Assembly: GCA_964478225.1 (NCBI GenBank)
Contig: CAYZHM010000012.1
Location: forward strand, 1-47,890
Direction: 5' to 3'
From: CAYZHM01 sp964478225
Lineage (GTDB): Bacteria > Pseudomonadota > Alphaproteobacteria > Micavibrionales > Micavibrionaceae
Length of the DNA: 47,890 nucleotides
Each line of letters begins with the position of its first letter. Position 1 is the stretch's first letter. Below are positions 41,001-47,890 of the stretch, in pieces. A program made the position numbers and the translations under genes. The notes below the pieces were generated by a model. That model searched no databases. It worked only from the letters and a program-made list of their open reading frames with translations, and had not been told where the DNA came from.

Positions 41001-42264
41001 CTCAATCGAAGCGCAGGAAATCGAACGCCTCGCAAAAGACCGCGACGACGAACGTCGCATTCTTGAAGATGGTTTCTACGGCCGCCTTCGTGACATTTTG
41101 ATGGGCAACACAGTTGCAAGCGCACCAAAAGAAGCCAAGCTGAAAAAGGGTGACAAAATCACTGCTTCCTCGATTGATTCAATTGACAAGCGTGGCATAT
41201 GGCGCCAGATCGCAATCGAAAACGAAAAGCGCATGGAAGAAATCGAAGCCATGTCGAAAACATTCGATGAGGCTGTCGACAACATTAAGGAGCGTTTCGA
41301 AAACAAAGTCGAAAAACTTCAGCGCGGTGACGAATTGCCACCAGGCGTAATGAAGATGGTCAAAGTCTTTGTGGCTGTTAAGCGTAAGATGGCACCCGGC
41401 GACAAAATGGCAGGCCGTCATGGAAACAAAGGGGTTGTTTCTAAGGTGATTCCAATGGAAGACATGCCATATCTTGAAGACGGCACACCAGTCGACCTCG
41501 TTCTAAACCCACTCGGCGTTCCCTCGCGGATGAACGTGGGGCAGATCCTGGAAACGCACCTTGGCTGGGCTTCGGCCTCTCTTGGCAAGCAAATCGGTGA
41601 AATGCTCGACAGCTTTGCCGATAAGAAAAAGCCAAACGAGACCGAGCGCAAGAAGCTGGAAGGAAAACTCAAAGATGCTTATGGCGAACGTGAGTTCAAG
41701 GAAAGGGTAAAGCAACTCGATGATGATCAAGTTGTTGAGATGGCTGGAAATCTGCGCGATGGCGTACCAATGGCAACACCGGTATTCGACGGCGCACACG
41801 AAGCCGATATCAATGAGCTTCTCGGTCATGCAGGTTTGCATGATTCAGGTCAGGTTCGGTTGGTTGATGGTTGCACAGGCGAACCGTTCCACCGTCCGGT
41901 CACAGTAGGCTATATGTATATGCTCAAGCTGCACCACCTTGTCGATGACAAGATCCACGCACGCTCGATCGGACCATACTCACTCGTAACGCAGCAGCCT
42001 CTCGGCGGTAAAGCTCAGTTCGGTGGTCAGCGCTTCGGGGAGATGGAATGTTGGGCACTTCAAGCTTACGGCGCGGCTTACTCACTTCAAGAAATTTTGA
42101 CAGTGAAGTCCGACGACGTTGCCGGCCGTTCGAAAGTCTACGAAGCCATCGTACGCGGCGAAGACAATTTCGAAATCGGTATTCCGGAATCCTTCAACGT
42201 TCTAACCAAGGAACTGAAGGCACTGGGTCTAAACGTCGATTTGAAGCAATCGGGCAATAGCTAA
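38029..42264 (+). CDS. rpoB: DNA-directed RNA polymerase subunit beta
   Basis: A 1411-residue catalytic subunit. ATG at 38029 ([15 protein letters not shown], then [27 protein letters not shown]) is chosen for its AGGAA site; the frame extends 16 codons further upstream without support. The rifampicin-binding cluster near residue 550 reads [33 protein letters not shown], wild type at the usual resistance positions. Other blocks: [50 protein letters not shown]. 52 bases before rpoC. Confidence 0.98.
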   Translation: [1411 protein letters not shown]

Positions 42265-42316
42265 ACTGTTAAAGCGTTTGATTTAGAAAAATTAAAAAAG
42301 AAAAAGGCACAAGAAA

Positions 42317-45300
42317 ATGAATGAACTGATGAACCTCTTTGGGCAACCGACCGGACCGTCAAGCTTTGACTCAATCCGCATCTCCATCGCCTCGCCTGAG
42401 CAAATGCGCTCCTGGTCTTTCGGCGAAGTGAAAAAGCCCGAAACCATCAACTACAGAACGTTTAAGCCTGAGCGCGACGGTCTTTTCTGTGCCCGTATCT
42501 TTGGCCCCGTCAAGGATTACGAATGTCTCTGCGGCAAATACAAGCGCATGAAATACAAAGGCATCATCTGCGAAAAATGCGGCGTGGAAGTTACATTGAC
42601 CAAAGTGCGCCGCGAGCGCATGGGTCACATCGACCTCGCTTCGCCGGTTGCCCACATCTGGTTCCTGAAATCATTGCCATCCCGTATTGGCTTGATCATG
42701 GACATGACGCTAAAAGATCTCGAGCGCGTTCTTTATTTCGAAAACTTTATCGTCGTCGAACCAGGCATGACACCGCTCAAGCTCTACCAGTTGCTGAACG
42801 AAGAAGAATACTACGCCGCTCAAGACGAGTACGGCGAAGAAGCCTTCCGTGCCGGCATTGGCGCTGAAGCCATGAAAGAAATTCTTTCAGGCCTCGACAT
42901 GGAAGCTGAAAAAGTGAAAGTTGAAGAAGAACTGGCCGAAACCGGTTCCGAAGCCAAGCGCAAGAAATTGGTTAAGCGCTTGAAGTTATTGGATTCTTTC
43001 ATGGAGTCTGGCGCACGTCCGGAATGGATGATCTTGGATATTCTTCCTGTTCTTCCGCCAGAATTGCGTCCGCTCGTTCCTTTGGATGGAGGCCGTTTTG
43101 CGACATCTGATCTGAACGATCTCTACCGCCGCGTTATCAACCGGAACAATCGTTTGAAGCGTTTGATGGAACTCCGCGCGCCTGATATTATCGTCCGTAA
43201 CGAAAAGCGTATGCTCCAGGAAGCTGTTGACGCTCTGTTCGACAACGGTCGTCGTGGCCGTGTGATTACTGGCGCCAACAAGCGTCCGTTGAAATCGCTT
43301 TCTGATATGCTCAAAGGGAAGCAAGGTCGTTTCCGTCAAAACCTTCTCGGAAAACGCGTCGACTATTCCGGCCGTTCCGTGATCGTGGTTGGACCAGAAT
43401 TGAAATTGCACCAGTGCGGTCTGCCAAAGAAAATGGCGCTCGAACTCTTTAAGCCGTTCATCTACCACAAGCTTGAAATTTACGGCATGGCCTCCACGGT
43501 TAAAGCCGCGAAGAAGATGGTCGAAAAAGAAAGACCTGAAGTTTGGGATATTCTTGAAGAAGTTATCCGCGAACATCCCGTGATGTTGAACCGCGCACCA
43601 ACTCTGCACCGTCTCGGCATCCAGGCTTTCGAACCTGTTCTGATTGAAGGGAAAGCGATCCAGCTTCACCCGCTCGTTTGTACAGCGTTCAACGCTGACT
43701 TCGACGGCGACCAGATGGCTGTTCACGTTCCTCTGTCTGTGGAAGCACAGCTTGAGTCACGCGTTCTCATGATGGCAACCAACAACATTCTTTCCCCTTC
43801 GAACGGTAAGCCGATTATCGTTCCTACGCAGGATATTATTCTAGGTCTCTATTACATGACCCTGATGATCGAAAAGCAAAAAGGCGAAGGCATGATTTTC
43901 CGCGGTGTCGGCGAGATTATGCACGCATTGGAAAACGATGTGGTCTCCCTCCATGCGAAAGTGAAATGCCGCTACAGAACAGTCGATGCTGAAGGCAATG
44001 AGATTATGCTGATCGTGGAATCAACGCCTGGTCGTTTGATCCTTTCCGATCTGTTGCCACGTCATCACGAAGTACCATTTGATGTGATCAACCGCGTCTT
44101 GACGAAGAAAGAAATCACCGGCGTTATCGACACCGTCTACCGTTATTGCGGTCAGAAAAACACAGTTATCTTCTGCGACCGAATGATGAAGCTCGGCTTC
44201 AAATATGCGGCAAAAGCAGGAATTTCCTTTGGTAAAAACGACATGGTCATTCCGCACGAGAAAACAAAACTCGTTGAAGAAGCCAACCAGAAAGTTGCTG
44301 AATTTGAACAGCAATATCAGGACGGTTTGATCACCAAAGGTGAGAAGTACAACAAGGTCGTCGATATCTGGTCGAAATGCACGGACGATGTTGCTGATGC
44401 AATGATGAGCCACATCTCTAACGTTGAAGAGGGTAACCTGAACTCGATCTACATGATGGCCCACTCCGGCGCACGGGGATCTGCAGCCCAGATCCGTCAG
44501 CTTGCGGGTATGCGCGGTCTCATGGCGAAACCATCAGGCGAGATCATCGAAACACCGATTATCTCGAACTTCAAAGAAGGTCTTTCCGTTCTAGAGTATT
44601 TCAACTCCACACACGGTGCCCGTAAAGGTCTTGCCGATACAGCTTTGAAAACAGCGAACTCCGGTTACCTGACACGTCGTCTGGTTGACGTAGCGCAGGA
44701 CGCAATCATCACTCAAGAAGATTGCGGAACCAAAGACGGCATCTCAATGCGTGCTATTATGAATGGTGCTGATACAATCGTGACACTGTCCGAACGTATC
44801 CTCGGTCGTTTTTCTGCAGTTGATATTATCAACCCTCTGGATGGAAAAATCATCGTGAAGGCTGGAACAATGCTGGACGAAATCAACTCTGAAAAGGTTG
44901 AAACTGCTGGTGTTGACGAAGTTCTTGTCCGTTCCGTTCTGACATGCGAAGCTGAAAACAACGGTATCTGTGCTAAGTGTTACGGCCGCGACCTCGCACG
45001 AGGAACCCCGGTTAACATGGGCGAAGCCATCGGCGTTATGGCCGCGCAATCCATCGGTGAACCTGGTACACAGTTGACGATGCGTACATTCCACATCGGC
45101 GGCGCAGCACAAAAAGGTGCCGAACGTTCCTCCGTGGAAGCAAGCATTGATGCAACCGTTGAAATCCGTAACGAGAACATCGTTAAGAACTCAGCGGGTA
45201 CATCAATCGTCATGGGCCGCAACATGGAAATCGCACTGAAAGACAAAAAAGGCAAAGAAAAAGCCTCGCACCGTATTCCTTACGGCGCGCGCCTGCTTGT

Positions 45301-46510
45301 CAAGAATGACGATAAGGTCAAACCTGGCGATAAGCTTGCCGAGTGGGACCCATACACTATGCCGGTTATCACTGAAAAAGACGGTGTTGCACACTACTTC
45401 GACCTTGTCGAAGGCGTGTCGATCGTCGAACAAATGGATGAAGCGACGGGGATCACCTCCAAGCGTATCATCGATTGGCGTGCGCAGCCTAAAGGCGGCG
45501 ATCTTAAGCCACGTATTTCGTTGCTCGACAAAAAAGGCAATATTATCAAGCTGCCAAACGGCCAGCCTGCGAACTATTACCTCTCCGCTGATACGGTTCT
45601 TTCGATCGAGAACGAGCAGGAAGTCAAAGCAGGGGACATCGTCGCACGTATCCCGCGCGAAACATCGAAAACCCGCGATATTACTGGGGGTCTACCACGT
45701 GTGGCCGAACTCTTCGAAGCTCGCCGCCCGAAAGACTTCGCTGTTATCTCGGAAATTGATGGTTATGTTGAATTCGGTAAGGACTATAAGTCCAAGCGCC
45801 GCATTCACGTGAAGCCAGCCAATGCCGATGACGAAGAAAGAGAATATATGGTTCCAAAAGGCCGTCACCTGGCGGTTCAGGAAGGGGATTTCGTCCGCAA
45901 AGGCGATCCGATCCTCGATGGAGCTCTCGTTCCGCACGACATTCTCGATGTTATGGGCGTTGAGGCTTTGGCCGATTACCTCACCAACGAGATTCAGGAT
46001 GTTTACCGCTTGCAGGGCGTGAAAATCAACGACAAGCACATCGAGGTGATCGTTCGCCAGATGATGCAAAAAGTTGAAATTACCGCTGTTGGCGACTCGA
46101 CATACCTTGTCGGCGAACATGAAGACCGCGAATTGTTTGATGAAATCGTCCAAAAATACATGGACGATGGCAAACGCCCACCGGAAGGCAAGCCGGTTCT
46201 GCAGGGGATCACAAAGGCCTCTTTGCAAACACGCAGCTTTATTTCCGCAGCGTCGTTCCAGGAAACAACTCGTGTTCTTACCGAAGCCGCTGTTCAGGGC
46301 AAGGTCGACAGATTGTTTGGTCTTAAGGAGAACGTCATTGTTGGTCGCCTGATCCCTGCCGGAACGGGCGCCTATGTGAACAAGGTGAAGAAAGTTGCTG
46401 CTGACCGCGACAACGAAATCCTTGAAAAACAGCAGGCTGAAGAGGCTTTGGCCGCCCCGCAGGACGATATGTCCGCAGGCGAGGAAGCCGCTAAAAACGC
46501 CGCGGCATAG
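42317..46510 (+). CDS. rpoC: DNA-directed RNA polymerase subunit beta'
   Basis: A 1397-residue subunit. Zinc-binding segment near residues 70-90 (CLCGKYKRMKYKGIICEKCGVEVT), the catalytic magnesium loop NADFDGDQMAVH near residue 460, the bridge/trigger-loop region (GARGSAAQIRQLAGMRGLMAKPSGEIIETPI), and the second Cys cluster (SVLTCEAENNGICAKCYGRDLARG). The C-terminus has an Ala/Glu-rich tail. Terminator follows. The length is usual for alphaproteobacteria. Confidence 0.98.
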   Translation: MNELMNLFGQPTGPSSFDSIRISIASPEQMRSWSFGEVKKPETINYRTFKPERDGLFCARIFGPVKDYECLCGKYKRMKYKGIICEKCGVEVTLTKVRRERMGHIDLASPVAHIWFLKSLPSRIGLIMDMTLKDLERVLYFENFIVVEPGMTPLKLYQLLNEEEYYAAQDEYGEEAFRAGIGAEAMKEILSGLDMEAEKVKVEEELAETGSEAKRKKLVKRLKLLDSFMESGARPEWMILDILPVLPPELRPLVPLDGGRFATSDLNDLYRRVINRNNRLKRLMELRAPDIIVRNEKRMLQEAVDALFDNGRRGRVITGANKRPLKSLSDMLKGKQGRFRQNLLGKRVDYSGRSVIVVGPELKLHQCGLPKKMALELFKPFIYHKLEIYGMASTVKAAKKMVEKERPEVWDILEEVIREHPVMLNRAPTLHRLGIQAFEPVLIEGKAIQLHPLVCTAFNADFDGDQMAVHVPLSVEAQLESRVLMMATNNILSPSNGKPIIVPTQDIILGLYYMTLMIEKQKGEGMIFRGVGEIMHALENDVVSLHAKVKCRYRTVDAEGNEIMLIVESTPGRLILSDLLPRHHEVPFDVINRVLTKKEITGVIDTVYRYCGQKNTVIFCDRMMKLGFKYAAKAGISFGKNDMVIPHEKTKLVEEANQKVAEFEQQYQDGLITKGEKYNKVVDIWSKCTDDVADAMMSHISNVEEGNLNSIYMMAHSGARGSAAQIRQLAGMRGLMAKPSGEIIETPIISNFKEGLSVLEYFNSTHGARKGLADTALKTANSGYLTRRLVDVAQDAIITQEDCGTKDGISMRAIMNGADTIVTLSERILGRFSAVDIINPLDGKIIVKAGTMLDEINSEKVETAGVDEVLVRSVLTCEAENNGICAKCYGRDLARGTPVNMGEAIGVMAAQSIGEPGTQLTMRTFHIGGAAQKGAERSSVEASIDATVEIRNENIVKNSAGTSIVMGRNMEIALKDKKGKEKASHRIPYGARLLVKNDDKVKPGDKLAEWDPYTMPVITEKDGVAHYFDLVEGVSIVEQMDEATGITSKRIIDWRAQPKGGDLKPRISLLDKKGNIIKLPNGQPANYYLSADTVLSIENEQEVKAGDIVARIPRETSKTRDITGGLPRVAELFEARRPKDFAVISEIDGYVEFGKDYKSKRRIHVKPANADDEEREYMVPKGRHLAVQEGDFVRKGDPILDGALVPHDILDVMGVEALADYLTNEIQDVYRLQGVKINDKHIEVIVRQMMQKVEITAVGDSTYLVGEHEDRELFDEIVQKYMDDGKRPPEGKPVLQGITKASLQTRSFISAASFQETTRVLTEAAVQGKVDRLFGLKENVIVGRLIPAGTGAYVNKVKKVAADRDNEILEKQQAEEALAAPQDDMSAGEEAAKNAAA

Positions 46511-46530
46511 GCCTAAAACACTAAGATTTA

Positions 46531-46560
46531 AAAAGGGCTGATAAATTCAGCCCTTTTTTT
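46531..46560 (+). terminator. Rho-independent terminator after rpoC
   Basis: GGGCTGA-TAAAT-TCAGCCC followed by seven T (46535-46560), a strong intrinsic terminator ending the rpoBC transcript. Confidence 0.93.
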
Positions 46561-46572
46561 GTAACAAATATC

Positions 46573-46602
46573 TTGACTCAAACGACTCGGCTGGCCTATA
46601 GT
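46573..46602 (+). promoter_or_regulatory. Putative promoter of the str operon (rpsL-rpsG-fusA)
   Basis: TTGACT (46573-46578), 18 bases, TATAGT (46597-46602), directly after the rpoC terminator. It leaves a long leader of about 185 nt before rpsL, where regulation is possible. Confidence 0.6.
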
Positions 46603-46795
46603 CCGCGCGAACGATGAATTTGCGGCTTTGAAATATTTGATCAAACGCCGTGCATCATCCGACCGCCCTCGCGTTTACGCGCATGGCGGAAAAAAGCAAA
46701 CGGGTGCTCTGCTGTTTTCGAATCGCTTGTTAAAAGCGATGTCTACAGTTTCGATCACCCCTAAATTTTGATTTAAAAAAAGGCTGGAAGCACAT

Positions 46796-47167
46796 ATGCC
46801 AACCATACAACAGTTGATACGTAATCCACGCGAAAAAGTGGTAAAACGCAAAAAGAACAAAGCGCTGAAAAGCAACCCGCAACGTCGCGGCGTTTGTACA
46901 CGCGTTTACACAACGACACCAAAGAAACCAAACTCCGCTTTGCGTAAGGTCGCAAAGGTTCGTTTGACTACAGGGTTCGAAGTAATTTGCTACATCCCAG
47001 GCGAAGGCCACAACCTGCAGGAACACTCTGTAGTTCTCGTGCGCGGCGGCCGTGTTAAGGACTTGCCTGGTGTTCGTTATACAATCATCCGCGGTACGCT
47101 CGATACACAAGGCGTTAAAGATCGTAAACAATCACGTTCACGCTACGGCGCAAAACGTCCGAAATAA
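46796..47167 (+). CDS. rpsL: 30S ribosomal protein S12
   Basis: A 123-residue decoding-site protein. MPTIQQLIRNPREKVVKRKKNKALKSNPQRRGVCTRVYTTTPKKPNSALRKVAKVRLTTG is the family N-terminus. Lys43 (TPKKPNS) and Lys88 (GGRVKDLPGVRY) are wild type, so streptomycin sensitivity at S12 is expected. Only a weak ribosome site (GGCTGGAAG) precedes the ATG. 21 bases before rpsG. Confidence 0.98.
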   Translation: MPTIQQLIRNPREKVVKRKKNKALKSNPQRRGVCTRVYTTTPKKPNSALRKVAKVRLTTGFEVICYIPGEGHNLQEHSVVLVRGGRVKDLPGVRYTIIRGTLDTQGVKDRKQSRSRYGAKRPK

Positions 47168-47188
47168 TTTAAAGAGGAACATTCAAAC

Positions 47189-47683
47189 ATGTCACGTCGT
47201 CATAGAGCAGAAAAAAGAGAAATTCTTCCAGATCCAAAATTTGCGGATCTGGTTTTGTCGAAGTTCATTAACAATGTCATGGTGCAGGGCAAGAAGGCTG
47301 TTGCTGAAGGCATCGTCTATGGCGCGATTGATATTCTCGAGAAAAAAGCGTCGAACGAAAACGTTGAAGAAGGTAAAAGTGGCGGATTGGCTGTTTTCCA
47401 CAAAGCTCTGAAAAATGTTCGCCCGCGCGTTGAGGTTCGCTCCCGCCGTGTTGGTGGTGCGACGTATCAGGTTCCTGTTGAAGTGCGTAATGATCGTTCG
47501 CTGGCTTTGGCCATGCGCTGGATCATCGAAGCAGCCCGTAAGCGCGGTGAAAACCGTATGGTTGAAGCTTTGGCTGGCGAAATTCTTGACGCGGCAAACG
47601 AGCGTGGAAACGCTGTTAAAAAGCGCGACGATACACACAAAATGGCGGATGCAAACAAAGCGTTTGCGCATTACCGCTGGTAA
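47189..47683 (+). CDS. rpsG: 30S ribosomal protein S7
   Basis: A 164-residue protein (usually about 156), with a short extra segment near residues 57-66 (NENVEEGKSGG). Core motifs are MSRRHRAEKREILPDPKFADLVLSKFINNVMVQGKK, RPRVEVRSRRVGGATYQVPVEVR and KKRDDTHKMADANKAFAHYRW. It organises the 3' domain of 16S rRNA. AAAGAGG precedes the ATG. 33 bases before fusA. Confidence 0.97.
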   Translation: MSRRHRAEKREILPDPKFADLVLSKFINNVMVQGKKAVAEGIVYGAIDILEKKASNENVEEGKSGGLAVFHKALKNVRPRVEVRSRRVGGATYQVPVEVRNDRSLALAMRWIIEAARKRGENRMVEALAGEILDAANERGNAVKKRDDTHKMADANKAFAHYRW

Positions 47684-47716
47684 AAATAAAAACGGATAAA
47701 ATAGAGGAACAAATTA

Positions 47717-47890
47717 ATGTCACGCGAATACCCACTCGATAGATACAGAAACTTCGGCATCATGGCGCACATCGATGCGGGAAAAACCACGACGACGGAA
47801 CGCATTCTGTATTACACAGGTAAATCGCACAAAATCGGCGAAGTGCATGACGGTGCCGCCACCATGGACTGGATGGAGCAGGAGCAGGAG
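47717..47890 (+). CDS. fusA: Elongation factor G, N-terminus only (partial)
   Basis: The ATG at 47717 follows AGAGGAAC. The translation MSREYPLDRYRNFGIMAHIDAGKTTTTERILYYTG shows the G1 P-loop AHIDAGKTT of the translational GTPase family, and then HKIGEVHDGAATMDWMEQEQE, the EF-G switch I stretch. The gene runs off the window after 58 codons. It is the third gene of the str operon. Confidence 0.97.
   Translation, partial: MSREYPLDRYRNFGIMAHIDAGKTTTTERILYYTGKSHKIGEVHDGAATMDWMEQEQE

Noticed and set aside
38029..46510. Many opposite-strand open frames within rpoB and rpoC
   Set aside because: Shadow frames of highly conserved, codon-biased genes; no ribosome sites or domain content.
1..47890. 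CRISPR arrays or insertion sequences
   Set aside because: No regularly spaced repeats of CRISPR type and no transposase-like gene were seen in the window.

Overview
The window looks like an alphaproteobacterial chromosome. It has a split glycine decarboxylase (gcvT-gcvH-gcvPA-gcvPB), alphaproteobacterial-type RpoB and RpoC, and the order secE-nusG-rplK-rplA-rplJ-rplL-rpoB-rpoC-rpsL-rpsG-fusA. The genus cannot be fixed from the sequence alone. A Micavibrio-like or other deep-branching, medium-GC alphaproteobacterium would fit.

Layout. (1) 1-1110: chromosomal flank with the start of a TetR-family regulator (minus strand), its palindromic operator, and a divergent exported HAD-family hydrolase. 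(2) 1111-26770: a genomic island of about 25.6 kb inserted in the anticodon loop of a tRNA-Trp gene on the minus strand. The 3' half of the broken tRNA lies at 1077-1121 and the 5' half at 26760-26801. Both halves carry the 11-bp core CGGTTTTGGAG, and near-identical 27-bp repeats (candidate integrase arm sites) lie about 120-130 bp inside each end. The left part holds a P4-type integrase, an unknown gene overlapping it, an AlpA-like regulator, a primase-helicase, an XRE regulator with a membrane FxLYD protein, and a two-gene CBASS-type system (CD-NTase plus SLATT membrane effector). The island also carries a complete, diverged tRNA-Trp gene (9912-9987) with its own promoter, which probably replaces the gene it destroyed. 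The right part (9958-26564, all minus strand) is a heavy-metal cargo. It has a Cus-like copper/silver RND efflux system (cusB, cusA, DUF2231, cusC), DUF3147, an APC permease and a copper P-type ATPase, followed by a Czc-like zinc/cobalt/cadmium RND system (czcC, czcB, czcA). Each cluster is headed by a small periplasmic protein. No metal-sensing regulator is visible. (3) 26802-32167: glycine cleavage genes, a 38-residue basic peptide gene on the opposite strand, and a cyclic-nucleotide-binding-domain protein. (4) 32417-47890: the transcription/translation cluster. It is interrupted by a TauE/SafE permease on the opposite strand (between nusG and rplK) and by a DUF2254 membrane protein (between rplA and rplJ). 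Terminators follow rplA, rplL and rpoC, and sigma70-like promoters precede rplK, rpoB and rpsL.

How it fits together. The island combines mobility and replication genes (int, alpA, primase-helicase), an abortive-infection type defence (CBASS), metal detoxification, and a replacement essential tRNA. If no other tRNA-Trp gene exists in the genome, the cell could not lose the island without either precise excision (which rebuilds the native tRNA) or death. The island tRNA would then act as a stabilising, addiction-like device. This, together with the leader region of the CBASS genes and a multi-hairpin element at 7713-7862, is the most notable content of the window.
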